Positions 18,023 through 26,364 of a DNA stretch of 64,000 nt are shown here, in pieces (position 1 is the stretch's first letter; each line of letters opens with the position of its first letter). The notes under the pieces were generated by a model. It saw only the letters and a list, made by a program, of their open reading frames with translations. It searched no databases and was not told the DNA's origin. The position numbers were made by a program, and so were the translations under genes. The stretch is from positions 30,529 through 94,528 of the forward strand of contig JABSOW010000020.1 of assembly GCA_013215465.1 (NCBI GenBank), given 5' to 3'. Source of the stretch: Colwellia sp. GTDB taxonomy: Bacteria; Pseudomonadota; Gammaproteobacteria; Enterobacterales; Alteromonadaceae.

Positions 18023-18149
18023 TAATATGAATGAATGCTTTATCGTCAAGTCATTTTAAAATTTTTGAAATTGAATTTATAGCCATGGATGGCACTTATA
18101 TTTCGAAATGTTCACTTATTTTATTCATTTTATCAGCTTAGGAAATACC

Positions 18150-18608
18150 ATGACCACATTAACTCAGCGTTTAATACAACCATACTACCAAACCAGTAAT
18201 TTTCTCAATTATTTACAACCGATAGCATTACTTGCAGCAAGATTTTATGTTGCTTGGATATTTTTTGCTGCGGGTCTCACTAAGTTAAGAGATTGGGATA
18301 CCACTTTATTTTTGTTTGAAGAGGAATATAGTGTTCCTTTCATTCCCTTTGAATTAGCCGCTTATTTAGGCACAGCAGGAGAGATATTATTACCCATTAT
18401 TTTAGTATTAGGTCTCGCAAGTCGCTTTGGGGCATTAGGTTTAAGTATTGTTAATATTGTTGCTGTTATTAGTTTGGTAGAAATTGCACCCGCAGCACTT
18501 TATGCTCATGTTATTTGGGGATTATTGTTAATACAAGTAGTCGTTTTTGGTGGTGGCAAGTTATCGGTAGATCACCTATTTAAAATGAAGCTATCTACTC
18601 AAGCATAA
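18150..18608 (+). CDS. DoxX family membrane protein (BufD-like)
   Basis: Four membrane helices. The first is preceded by ARFYVAWIFFAAGLTKLRDW, the family's signature; later GTAGEILLPIILVLGL and HVIWGLLLIQVVVFGGGKLS. The ATG at 18150 (AGGAAATACC before it) is preferred to an ATG 14 codons upstream. DoxX-type proteins are recurrent fourth members of MNIO/bufferin operons and are proposed to assist in the membrane or in thiol/quinone chemistry. Here it follows the first precursor by about 130 bases. Confidence 0.85.
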   Translation: MTTLTQRLIQPYYQTSNFLNYLQPIALLAARFYVAWIFFAAGLTKLRDWDTTLFLFEEEYSVPFIPFELAAYLGTAGEILLPIILVLGLASRFGALGLSIVNIVAVISLVEIAPAALYAHVIWGLLLIQVVVFGGGKLSVDHLFKMKLSTQA

Positions 18609-18846
18609 ATGCACTGGCTAATTTTTAATAGTCATAAGGTGAATAACAAGAGGATGCAATTTTAAGGGGACTTAGTCGTTGAAAGTAACGATTTAAACAT
18701 AGTGTTCTATACGTTTACCTTACTATTAAACAAAAGAAAACTGAACATATGAGCCATAGTAACCAATGTTACTAACGTAAGTCACCAAATCCAAGCTATA
18801 TTGTACAGTGTAGTAACACTTTTATTTTCTAAAAAATGACCATGAT

Positions 18847-19218
18847 ATGAGTAATGAACAATTATACATCACAGTGTTTTATGATGGCGCTTGTCCTCAA
18901 TGTATAAAAGATAGGCGCTTCTATGAACGCCTTGCAGGGCAAGGTGGCAAGCATGTTAAGTGGTTGGACATCACCGGTAAAGATGAGCATTTAAAAAGTT
19001 TAGGTATCGACCCTCTCAAGGCTCTTTCTGAACTTCACCTTCAACTTCCTAATGGTTTGATTTTATCTGAATTAGATGCATATATCGTTTTAATGGAACG
19101 GGTTTGGTTGTTAAAAGGTGTAGCATGGTTGATATCTTTACCTGTAATCCGTCCTTACTTAGCAAAGCTTTACCATCAAAGAGTACAAAAACGATTGAAA
19201 GCAACAGGACGAATATGA
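18847..19218 (+). CDS. DCC family thiol-disulphide oxidoreductase-like protein (DUF393)
   Basis: 123 aa. Starts with FYDGACPQCIKDRRFYERL, the DCC motif (YDGxCPxC) with CPQC, followed by IDPLKALSELHLQLPNG and a C-terminal segment with WLISLPVIRPYLAKLYHQRV. It has a thioredoxin-like fold in the family and a role in thiol redox chemistry that is largely undefined. No other gene overlaps it. Adjacent to the DoxX/bufferin pair, which may or may not be functionally linked. Confidence 0.85.
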   Translation: MSNEQLYITVFYDGACPQCIKDRRFYERLAGQGGKHVKWLDITGKDEHLKSLGIDPLKALSELHLQLPNGLILSELDAYIVLMERVWLLKGVAWLISLPVIRPYLAKLYHQRVQKRLKATGRI

Positions 19219-19332
19219 TCTTACTTTTATGGTTAACTTATTTAAGGTAAGTGTATAGTTTTTTCTCTGTATTAAACGGTATAATAAATAGGCATTACTT
19301 TAGCGTAATGATTAAACAACTTTAAAGGAAAA

Positions 19333-19539
19333 ATGATGAGTAAGAAACAAAAGCCATTAGCGAAAGCTGATACCAGTGAAACAGATCTAGGTAGAGGGAA
19401 AATTAAAGATAATTTTTTAGCGGCGCTAGTTACCTCAAAGCTGTATAAGATGCAGGTGGTGAAAGCCAAAAAAGGCAAAGGTTCATATCAGCGTAAAGCT
19501 AAAAATCTAAGACGAGAGTCTTATTTAATGGCGGCTTAA
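19333..19539 (+). CDS. arfA: Alternative ribosome-rescue factor ArfA
   Basis: 68 aa, basic. GKIKDNFLAALVTSKLYKMQ followed by KAKKGKGSYQRKAKNLRRES matches the ArfA core (IKDN...KKGKGSYxRK). ArfA recruits RF2 to ribosomes stalled on nonstop mRNA, a back-up to tmRNA. RBS AAAGGAAAA precedes the ATG. A hairpin lies inside the 3' end of the coding region (separate entry), as expected for the nonstop autoregulation known in E. coli. TATAAT at 19280-19285 is a likely -10 element. Confidence 0.9.
   Translation: MMSKKQKPLAKADTSETDLGRGKIKDNFLAALVTSKLYKMQVVKAKKGKGSYQRKAKNLRRESYLMAA
19508..19523 (+). promoter_or_regulatory. Intragenic hairpin near the arfA 3' end
   Basis: TAAGAC - GAGA - GTCTTA is a perfect stem with a tetraloop inside codons ~59-64 of arfA, followed by TTTAATGG. 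In E. coli a stem-loop in the same part of the gene is cleaved or terminates the mRNA before the stop codon, so that ArfA is made from nonstop mRNA and degraded by tmRNA tagging. Position suggests the same control here; cleavage is not shown by sequence. Confidence 0.55.
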
Positions 19540-19595
19540 GGTTTTACTCATAGCCACTATTAAATAAAACTTTCTACTTATAGCAATTTTCTTGT

Positions 19596-19922
19596 TTAAC
19601 CGCTAATAGTGCCGTAGTCTCGTTCTACTTTTGATATGCGAACTTTAAATGAATCGTACCACGACTTACGACCAGTTTTTTGAGCTTCTAAATGCTCAGA
19701 GTTCGCTTTCCAGTTTTTAATTGACTGTAAATCTGCCCAGTAAGAAATCGTTATCCCCACATTTTCTCTAGCTGATTCTATCCCTAAAAATCCAGGTTGT
19801 TGCTCTGCAAGCTCAACCATCCTATTGGCCATTTCACCATAACCATTTTCACCTTCTTTTAAAGTAGAAGTGAAAATTACAGCAAAATATGGAGGTTTAG
19901 GTGTATTGGCGATAACTGACAT
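19596..19922 (-). CDS. Antibiotic biosynthesis monooxygenase (ABM) domain protein
   Basis: 108 aa, single ABM (dimeric alpha/beta barrel) domain: PYFAVIFTSTLKEGENGYGEMA at the start, LAEQQPGFLGIESAREN, ISYWADLQSIKNWKANSEHL and a final SFKVRISKVERDYG. This matches small YqjZ-like ABM proteins. Catalytic role is not defined for most members. Convergent with arfA. Minus-strand start at 19922 has AGGAGCACCA upstream, a good ribosome site. Confidence 0.85.
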   Translation of the reverse strand: MSVIANTPKPPYFAVIFTSTLKEGENGYGEMANRMVELAEQQPGFLGIESARENVGITISYWADLQSIKNWKANSEHLEAQKTGRKSWYDSFKVRISKVERDYGTISG

Positions 19923-19981
19923 TGGTGCTCCTAGGTATATAACGTCTATTTATAGTGGGAAAATATAGTTGGCTCATTCTA

Positions 19982-20198
19982 TTATTTATTAAGCACTGAT
20001 TTACGTTCTTTCTCATACTCTTCGTAAGGCTTTCGCTCAGCATTGATACATTCATTATGCTCAGCTCCAGTTTGAGCATTTTTAATGCACTCACTGTTTT
20101 GGTAACTTTGACCAAGTTCGTAAAAACCTTTGTTACTACAGCCCATCAAAACTATTGAAAATAAAAGGAAATAAAAGGAAATAAAATAATTTATTCAT
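19982..20198 (-). pseudogene. Small lipoprotein gene frameshifted by a 10-bp duplication
   Basis: The ATG at 20198 starts MNKLFYFLLF and then meets a tandem copy of a 10-base unit (AAATAAAAGG on the plus strand, about 20158-20187). If one unit is removed, the frame continues as FSIVLMGCSNKGFYELGQS (lipobox, Cys lipidation site) and on through QTGAEHNECINAERKPYEEY to a TAA at 19982, giving 68 residues. As it stands the signal peptide and mature domain are in different frames. Function of the intact protein unknown. Confidence 0.65.
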
Positions 20199-20532
20199 GT
20201 ACTACCTAAAAAAATTAACGATAAATTCAAATTTAAAATGATTAATTATCCAAAAATTTCAACAAGAGCAATTTTTGATAAACACATAACACGCCTAAAT
20301 AACATGAAAAAGTGGTTAGCTAAAATAAGCGACGAAGGAGCACAAGGCAATTGTTTTTGTCCTTGTTGATTTTCTTGTATGGATAATACCGCCATCTTTT
20401 TTAGTCTTTAAAAACAAGTTTAGGTAAAGTTAGCTTCAAGCTTTGGTTGCAATCAAAACCTTTTATACGGTAGTTCGATGATTTGCTGGCTCCTCTATTG
20501 AGATACCGATAACAAGTACGAGTTAGCTTATT
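20199..20532. other. Intergenic stretch without recognisable gene
   Basis: AT-rich; no credible frame. ACAAGG and CCTTGT around 20351-20376 can pair, followed by a T-rich run, but the stem is short. Nothing else seen. Confidence 0.4.
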
Positions 20533-20622
20533 ATGAATAGCAAAAATAATCAAAATGAAATTAACCTCGGTGTCGATACCAGTATAACACCACTCGATTA
20601 TTACTCGCCGATATCAATATAA
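20533..20622 (+). pseudogene. N-terminal remnant of an IS110-type transposase
   Basis: The frame from the ATG at 20533 encodes MNSKNNQNEINLGVDTSITP and LDYYSPISI, then two stops. The G(V/I)D-(T/V)S-x-x-x-LD beginning is that of IS110-family DEDD transposases. Only about 30 codons remain. Its sequence differs from the intact element at 40117. Short, so recognition is tentative. Confidence 0.4.
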
Positions 20623-20707
20623 TGAGACAGACAGGTTGATTTTCGGCCTTGAATGGGGATTTTAATCGATAAAAGCTATGCCAGTAAAAAACTATGCCAC
20701 TAAAGCG

Positions 20708-21520
20708 CTAGGATATTATCGAAAGTAACATTTTTAAACTGAGTAAAATAAGTAAGCAGGCAAATACTTTTTTTAATATGCTTATCGGTAAATGTTGCGC
20801 TAACTTAGCGCCGTATGGCGCGGTGAAAAAACTCGTAATAGAGATTAAAAATACCGCGGGTAGGTAAATAAAACCCAAGGTGTATTCGTAGCCTAGATTA
20901 CTATCCCAACCATTTATTAAATAACCTAGCGTTCCTGCTATCGATATGGGTAAGCCTATCGCCGCAGAGGTTCCTATGGCTTTTTTTACATTAATGCCTT
21001 TCGATACCAGATAAGGAACGGTTAGTGAGCCACCGCCAATTGATACTAAAGCTGAGATGGCGCCTATGCCGCTGGCAGAAAAAAGTATATTTTTATTACT
21101 TATGTGGCAATTGTCAGTATTTATTTGCTTATTAACCAGCAGCTTTATCGCGACATAGGCCATAAATAAGGTAAAAAATATCGCTAAATAAAGAGAGCTT
21201 AATTGAGCCGCTAAAAAGGTAGCGATAAAAGTACCGAAAATCACCCCGAATGACATCAGTTTTACTATATTCCACTTGATTGTTCTATGCGTTTGGTGCG
21301 CCCGTAAACTTGAAATGGAGGTGAAAATAATAGCAGCCATAGAGGTGCCTAACGCTAAGTGCATTACCGAATCTGCATCTACACCTTGATATAAAAAAAT
21401 GATTGTTAATATCGGTACCATGATCCCACCACCGCCAACACCTAATAACCCGGCAACAAAGCCCACCAAAGTTCCTAATAATAGAAAAGATAATACCCAT
21501 TCAATGGCTAACACGTGCAA
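20708..21520 (-). CDS. TSUP/TauE-SafE family membrane permease
   Basis: 270 aa, about eight membrane helices. Two family repeats are seen: LLGTLVGFVAGLLGVGGGGI with VPILTIIFL near the N-terminus, and SASGIGAISALVSIGGGSLT with VPYLVSKG near the middle. TSUP proteins export or import small sulphur-containing or organic anions (sulphite, sulphoacetate, taurine products). No sulphur metabolism gene is beside it, so the substrate is open. The TetR gene lies upstream on the same strand, separated by a palindromic repeat. Confidence 0.9.
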   Translation of the reverse strand: MHVLAIEWVLSFLLLGTLVGFVAGLLGVGGGGIMVPILTIIFLYQGVDADSVMHLALGTSMAAIIFTSISSLRAHQTHRTIKWNIVKLMSFGVIFGTFIATFLAAQLSSLYLAIFFTLFMAYVAIKLLVNKQINTDNCHISNKNILFSASGIGAISALVSIGGGSLTVPYLVSKGINVKKAIGTSAAIGLPISIAGTLGYLINGWDSNLGYEYTLGFIYLPAVFLISITSFFTAPYGAKLAQHLPISILKKVFACLLILLSLKMLLSIIS

Positions 21521-21543
21521 TTCCTTAATCGTTATTTTAATGG

Positions 21544-21596
21544 GGTATATACCCTTTCTACTTGAAGATGCATGATTCAGCTGGAACGGGTTTATA
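21544..21596. repeat. Dispersed palindromic repeat, copy 2
   Basis: Contains TATACCC...CTACTTGAAGATGCATGA, then TTCAGCTGGAACGGGTTTATA. Its left half is the reverse complement of the conserved right half of the other copies. It lies between tetR and the TSUP gene. Confidence 0.65.
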
Positions 21597-21656
21597 AGAA
21601 AGTGACGGGAGAACTATCAACTTTTTAACTTGTTATTTAACTATTTAGTTAAGGAG

Positions 21657-22202
21657 CTATAAAAGTTTTTCTAATATTTTTATACACTTTGCGGGCATTG
21701 ATAAATCATGATTGACATAAGCCATGGTAATAGCTCCTTCTTTTAACACGCAAATTGTGTCTAGAAGTTCGCTGTTTGATGGTGATAAATGCTGGGCAAT
21801 TAATTGTCGTACTTGTTGTTTATGATCTCGGCAGTATTGTGAAATTTTACTGCTTGGATCGCTAAACTCTGCTGAGGTATTGATAAAAAAGCAGCCGCGA
21901 AAACTACCTAGTTCAACAGCCGAATTTGAAAACCATGCGGATAGGCCATTAAACAGTTTATTCACTACTTCAATATCAGTATTTGCCTCTTTTAAACTCA
22001 TATCTAACCAAGCGATAAAATTATCATTGCGCTGTTTAAGTGCCGCTAATACCAGCTCTTCCTTGCTAGTAAAATGGTTATATAAGGTCTTCTTGGCAAT
22101 GCCAGAAACGGTTAGTATTTCATTAATACCAATAGAGTTAATACCTCTTTGGTAAAATAATTGTAAGGCTGTATCGATTAATTGTTGACGTTTTTTACTC
22201 AT
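21657..22202 (-). CDS. TetR family transcriptional regulator
   Basis: 181 aa. N-terminal helix-turn-helix: RQQLIDTALQLFYQRGINSI, GINEILTVSGIAKKTLYNHF and TSKEELVLAAL. The C-terminal ligand domain resembles the group that represses nearby oxidoreductases (SAVELGSFRGCFFINTSAEF). It is transcribed divergently from the flavoprotein pseudogene at 22379. The gap holds a palindrome TAGACAAGTTTGTCTA that is a good operator candidate for it. Confidence 0.9.
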   Translation of the reverse strand: MSKKRQQLIDTALQLFYQRGINSIGINEILTVSGIAKKTLYNHFTSKEELVLAALKQRNDNFIAWLDMSLKEANTDIEVVNKLFNGLSAWFSNSAVELGSFRGCFFINTSAEFSDPSSKISQYCRDHKQQVRQLIAQHLSPSNSELLDTICVLKEGAITMAYVNHDLSMPAKCIKILEKLL

Positions 22203-22240
22203 ATCATTTAGCTATTTATATATTCATTTATGAACATATA

Positions 22241-22270
22241 TTGACAGTTGTAGACAAGTTTGTCTATACT
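22241..22270 (+). promoter_or_regulatory. Predicted sigma70 promoter of the flavoprotein pseudogene
   Basis: TTGACA (22241-22246) and TATACT (22265-22270) with an 18-base spacer, a near-consensus promoter reading toward the gene at 22379. The spacer is largely filled by the TetR-type palindrome. Confidence 0.7.
22251..22266. promoter_or_regulatory. Candidate TetR operator palindrome
   Basis: TAGACAAGTTTGTCTA: 7-base arms TAGACAA/TTGTCTA around GT. It sits between -35 and -10 and overlaps the first two bases of the -10, so bound protein would block transcription. An extra half site TAGACAG is at 22282-22288. Confidence 0.65.
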
Positions 22271-22378
22271 GCTTTTATTGGTAGACAGATCGGTATTCTT
22301 TCTGTGGTGAATTATTATTAACAGCGTGAGTAATGCTAGCTAATAACAGGTTAACTGACAGAACTTAAGGATGAAATC

Positions 22379-23478
22379 ATGGGACATAAATTTGCAGAAA
22401 TAGCGTTCACAAAAGCAGTTAAACAAGTGCAAAGTGAGCACAAAAGCAGAGCTGGTTATGCACGTTGGGAGAATAGTCTCGATGTTAATCACCTACTTGG
22501 TCAACAAGAAGCTGACTTTATTATGACTAGAGATAGTTTTTACATGGCTAGTGTCAGTGAAACCAACTGGCCTTATGTTCAGCACAGAGGGGGACCAGAA
22601 GGCTTTTTAAAGGTTATTGATGAACAGACAATTGGTTTTGCCGATTACTCTGGTAATCGCCAATACATCAGTACCGGAAATTTTAGCAATAACGATCGCG
22701 TCTCACTTTTTCTTATGGATTATCCAAGTAAATCTCGCCTTAAAATTCTGGGTAGAATTAGTCTTATTAATGGCGATAACATCAAAGAGTTAGCACCATT
22801 AAAAAGTAAAGGTTTTAGCGCGCCTATCGAGCGAGGCTTTATTATTCATATTGAAGGATTTGACTGGAATTGTCCTAAATACATCACGCCAAGGTTTACT
22901 GAAACGCAAATGAAAAACTTCATTGAGCCTATTCAGAAAGAAAATGCCCAGTTAAAAACCGCATTAGCTCAGCAGGCGCTCATTTGCAAGTACCAGTGAA
23001 GCTAGCTAATGGCGAGCTGGCACTACGTCATTATTCTATTTGCTCCAATCCGTTACGTGGAGATATTTATGAAATTGCTGTGTTAAACGAACCTAACGGG
23101 ACTGACGGTTCAACAGCGGTTTTTCAACAATATCAGTTAGGGTTAGTACTTGGCTGTCAGTTACCCGAAAACTATTTTTAACTTCAAAGCAAACAGCATA
23201 ACGAGGGTGCTAAGGCCGTAGCTGTAACCCTGAAGCAATCAGGAAAGGTTATCCAAGTAGCGGCAGATTAAACTATTTTAGATGCCATGTTAGCGGTTGA
23301 TATTCCAGTGATTTATAGCTGTAAAACCGGTGAATGTCGAACTTGTGCCATTAAGGTCTTAGCAGGAGAGCCTCTGCATTTAGATAATACCTTGTCAACA
23401 GTAGAGCGAGAAAATCAACAGCTGATCTGTCCTTGTGTTTCAAGGGCTAAAACAGCTGATTTAACCTTAGATATTTAA
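22379..23478 (+). pseudogene. Broken FMN-binding/FNR/2Fe-2S ferredoxin fusion oxidoreductase
   Basis: Residues from 22379 form an intact pyridoxamine-phosphate-oxidase-like FMN domain (FIMTRDSFYMASVSETNWPY, then VQHRGGPEGFLKVID). Near 22990 the frame shifts. The next frame gives the start of a ferredoxin-reductase domain (LRHYSICSNPLRGDIYEIAV to LGCQLPENYF), then a stop at 23179. The NAD-binding core is missing. A ferredoxin tail follows after another in-frame stop at about 23269: SCKTGECRTCAIKV...CPC, the 2Fe-2S cysteines. So one frameshift, two stops and an internal deletion. The promoter and operator are still intact. Confidence 0.85.
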
Positions 23479-23549
23479 GCTAACTACTTAGCTTTATCAA
23501 TTTACTTCACTTAATTGCTCAATCATTTTCAACCCACTAGGAACAAAAA

Positions 23550-24029
23550 ATGACAATTGAAATAGAAATAAAAAAACCATTCCCTCCTTTTAATGCTGAA
23601 ACAGTGGTACAAAAAATTCGTATGGCTGAAGATGGCTGGAATGGACAAAACCCTGAAAAAATCGCACTAGCTTATTCTAAAGACAGCATTTGGCGTAACC
23701 GTAATGAGTTTGTCACTGGGCGGCCACAAATCATTGAACTTCTTACCCGTAAATGGCAAAAAGAGTGTCATTACCGCTTAATTAAAGAGCTTTGGGCTTA
23801 TAGCGATAACCGTATTGCCGTGCGTTTTGCTTACGAGTATCAAGGTTTAGATGAACAATGGTTTAGAGCTTATGGCAATGAAAATTGGCAATTTAACGAA
23901 CAAGGATTAATGACTCATCGCCATGCCAGTATTAATGATTTAAAAATATCAGTAAGTGAACGTAAATTTCATTGGCCACTAGGTGTTAGACCTTTAGAAT
24001 ATGCTAGTTTGACTGACTTAGGTTTGTAA
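23550..24029 (+). CDS. DUF1348 family (NTF2/SnoaL-like) protein
   Basis: 159 aa, single-domain protein of the nuclear-transport-factor-2-like fold. FNAETVVQKIRMAEDGWNGQ, PEKIALAYSKDSIWRNRNEF and WFRAYGNENWQFNEQGLM-THRHASIND are typical of DUF1348. Function is unknown; members often sit beside flavin oxidoreductases and TetR regulators, as here. It is 70 bp downstream of the broken flavoprotein and may have been co-transcribed with it. Confidence 0.88.
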   Translation: MTIEIEIKKPFPPFNAETVVQKIRMAEDGWNGQNPEKIALAYSKDSIWRNRNEFVTGRPQIIELLTRKWQKECHYRLIKELWAYSDNRIAVRFAYEYQGLDEQWFRAYGNENWQFNEQGLMTHRHASINDLKISVSERKFHWPLGVRPLEYASLTDLGL

Positions 24030-24090
24030 TAATTGTATACAAAAGTTTGGCTCAGTAAAAAAAACAATAATTTTTTGAAATTTTTTTATT

Positions 24091-24119
24091 GTTGAAACAC
24101 TCTTTTATCTTGAAGATAA
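24091..24119 (+). promoter_or_regulatory. Predicted promoter of the bufABC operon
   Basis: TTGAAA (24091-24096), 17-base spacer, GATAAT (24114-24119), about 35 bases before the precursor ATG. It looks like a housekeeping promoter rather than an ECF-type one. Prediction from consensus only. Confidence 0.5.
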
Positions 24120-24155
24120 TAGCTTATACCAAATGAAACTTATCAAGGACTTATT

Positions 24156-24443
24156 ATGAATACTAAAACAATAGCAACAACAGCAATTTCTAGCATATTA
24201 GCGTTAAGTGTTTTAACGGCAACCAGTGCAAATGCAGTACCTAATCAACCGACAGCTTGGGAAAAATGTGCCGGCATTGCTAAAGCTGGCAAAAATGATT
24301 GTGGCTCTTTAAATGGTAGCCATAGCTGTGCAGGACAAGCAACGAGTGATAATGACGATAATGAATGGGTTTATATAGCAAAAGGGACTTGTGAAAAAAT
24401 CACTGGCGGCGTAGTTAAAGCAGAGAAGCCAGCTAAAAAATAG
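24156..24443 (+). CDS. bufA: Bufferin-type RiPP precursor (DUF2282), copy 2
   Basis: 95 aa. Signal peptide to ATSANA (residue 27), then a mature peptide with Cys at 38, 49, 58 and 79: [18 protein letters not shown], then HSCAGQA and AKGTCEK. Cysteine spacing (11, 9, 21) is identical to copy 1 at 17741. AAGGAC precedes the ATG. It is followed by the MNIO and DUF2063 genes, the standard bufferin arrangement; the known role of the family is to trap copper in the periplasm after cysteine modification. Tail rich in Lys. Confidence 0.9.
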   Translation: MNTKTIATTAISSILALSVLTATSANAVPNQPTAWEKCAGIAKAGKNDCGSLNGSHSCAGQATSDNDDNEWVYIAKGTCEKITGGVVKAEKPAKK

Positions 24444-24609
24444 TGTCTAACTGTTTTTAACTATTTCTTGGTGGAATGTAGCGAGGTGTTTTAATCGGAG
24501 CTCTTGTCACTTTAGATTAAGATTCCCGCTTAAGTAACCACGGGAATAACGTTGCTGAACTATGTACATCGGCAGGTAAAGTTTAATTTAAGGTTCAATT
24601 TAAGGTGTA

Positions 24610-25470
24610 ATGGCAATGCAAAAAATTAAAGGTGTTGGTTTAGGATTACGGCACCGACACTTTCAGGCGTTTATCGAAAACAAACCTGATGTTGCTTGGC
24701 TAGAAGTTCACACTGAAAATTTTTTTAGTCAACACAGTACCTCATCAAAATATTTAGCTAAAATTCGCCAAGATTATCCTATTTCAGCTCACTGTGTTGG
24801 CTTGTCTATAGGCTCTGCTGCCGTAGCATGTCCAGTGCGAGAGCAGCATTTACAAAAAATTAAAAATACCCTTGATTGGCTGCAGCCGTCGATGGTTTCA
24901 GATCACCTTTCATGGAGTGCTTCTGATGGTGTGCACTATTTACCTGATTTATTACCTATTCCTTATACAGAAGAAGCCTTTGAAGTAGTCACTAAAAATA
25001 TTAACCGTGTACAAGAGGTATTACAAAGACAAATATTAATTGAAAACCCGTCAAGTTATTTAAGTTTTAATGACTCAACCATACCTGAATGGGACTTTTT
25101 AGCCGAGCTAAGTAAAGTAACCGGCTGTGGCCTGTTACTTGATGTTAATAATATTTATGTCAGCGCTTTTAACCATGATTTTGACGCCTTAACTTATCTT
25201 GAAAGTTTACCAGTAGCCGCGGTTAAAGAAATGCATTTAGCTGGTTACAGTATTGATATTATTGAAGGCAAAGAAGTATATATTGATACCCACGGTCAAA
25301 AAGTTTATGACGGCGTATGGCAATTATATGAAAAGGCCATACAACGCTTTGGTGAAGTACCGACCTTAATTGAGTGGGATACTGATGTACCCGAATTATC
25401 GGTATTGTTGGCTGAAAAAAAGAAAGCAGAAGCCATCATTGCTAAAGTACTCAATAAGCAGGTTGCCTAA
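24610..25470 (+). CDS. bufB: MNIO family (DUF692) bufferin-modifying enzyme
   Basis: 286-aa TIM-barrel multinuclear non-heme iron oxidase. Family motifs: GVGLGLRHRHF, WLEVHTENFF, CVGLSIGSA, MVSDHLSWS, ILIENPSSYLSF, GLLLDVNNIYVSAFNH, EMHLAGY, IDTHGQKVYDGVW, PTLIEWDTDVPEL. His, Asp and Glu within these blocks bind the iron cluster in the family. BufB-type enzymes convert core cysteines of the precursor (thiooxazole formation reported for bufferins). Overlaps the downstream bufC start by one base (TAATG). Confidence 0.92.
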   Translation: MAMQKIKGVGLGLRHRHFQAFIENKPDVAWLEVHTENFFSQHSTSSKYLAKIRQDYPISAHCVGLSIGSAAVACPVREQHLQKIKNTLDWLQPSMVSDHLSWSASDGVHYLPDLLPIPYTEEAFEVVTKNINRVQEVLQRQILIENPSSYLSFNDSTIPEWDFLAELSKVTGCGLLLDVNNIYVSAFNHDFDALTYLESLPVAAVKEMHLAGYSIDIIEGKEVYIDTHGQKVYDGVWQLYEKAIQRFGEVPTLIEWDTDVPELSVLLAEKKKAEAIIAKVLNKQVA

Positions 25471-26324
25471 TGAGCAAATCTACTCAGTCTATTAGTCAAT
25501 CTCACAAGTCTAACAATTCTAGCCAAGTAACAACATTAGCCGAGCTGCAACGTAACTTTATCAGTGATTGCTTATCTGGCAAGCTCAAACAAGATAATAT
25601 TTTATTGACAAAAAATATTGATAACAGTGTTATTTCAGCGCAAGGTTTAATGGGCATATATCAAAACAGTGCTATCGCTAATATCACTCACTCATTAGTA
25701 CTCACTTATCCGGTGATTGAAAAATTGCTTGGAAAAGAATTTTTTAGTGCAATGTGCCGAGAGTTTATTTATCTCACTTGGCCTAAAAGCGGCAATATGG
25801 ACGACTACGGGGGAGAGTTTGCTGATTTTATCGCCGAGTTTGAACATGCCAAACACCTGCTTTACCTTAAAGATGTTGCTCGCTTAGAGTGGGCATTTCA
25901 TCAAAGTTCATTAGCAAACGATGCGCTTATTACGGATTGGTCAACACTGGCACAAGCCAGTGATATTTTACAGTTAACGTTTTTAGTGACCCCCTCATTA
26001 GCACTGATTAGCTCTACTTTTCCTATCGATAAAATTTGGCACTTGAATCAAGAAAACACGGCAACTGATACGGAAGTAGAATTTACTGATGAAAATGACA
26101 ACGACACTTTTATCGTCTTGTTTCGCCAGCAATTAAAAACCGTAGTATTACCCATAACTGTCGGTGAATTTACCTTATTAAATGCTTTTGACAACAAAGA
26201 AAATTTTGAAAAAGCTATTATTGCCGCATCAGCAAAGCAAGCTGATTTTTCTATCGATGATAGCCTCAAAAAATTTATTGAATTGGGTATTATTAGCGGT
26301 TTTGTAGAAAGTCCTATTGCCTAA
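25470..26324 (+). CDS. bufC: DUF2063 family partner protein of the MNIO enzyme
   Basis: 284 aa. The N-terminal DUF2063 domain is seen from about residue 22 (TLAELQRNFISDCLSG) to YLKDVARLEWAFHQ near 145, with GLMGIYQNSAIANITHSLVL-TYPVIEKLLGKEFF in between. The C-terminal part is a winged-helix-like, ligand-recognition region (TLLNAFDN...IELGIISGFVES). In MNIO systems this partner binds the precursor leader and delivers it to the enzyme. Translationally coupled to bufB. Convergent with the FAD dehydrogenase that follows. Confidence 0.9.
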   Translation: MSKSTQSISQSHKSNNSSQVTTLAELQRNFISDCLSGKLKQDNILLTKNIDNSVISAQGLMGIYQNSAIANITHSLVLTYPVIEKLLGKEFFSAMCREFIYLTWPKSGNMDDYGGEFADFIAEFEHAKHLLYLKDVARLEWAFHQSSLANDALITDWSTLAQASDILQLTFLVTPSLALISSTFPIDKIWHLNQENTATDTEVEFTDENDNDTFIVLFRQQLKTVVLPITVGEFTLLNAFDNKENFEKAIIAASAKQADFSIDDSLKKFIELGIISGFVESPIA

Positions 26325-26364
26325 TAATGCCTTTGATACTAAAGTAGATTTTTTCTTAAAAACA

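Noticed and set aside
19897..20115. 72-aa minus-strand open frame
   Set aside because: It is a shifted frame of the broken lipoprotein gene, which gives a much better protein in its own frame.
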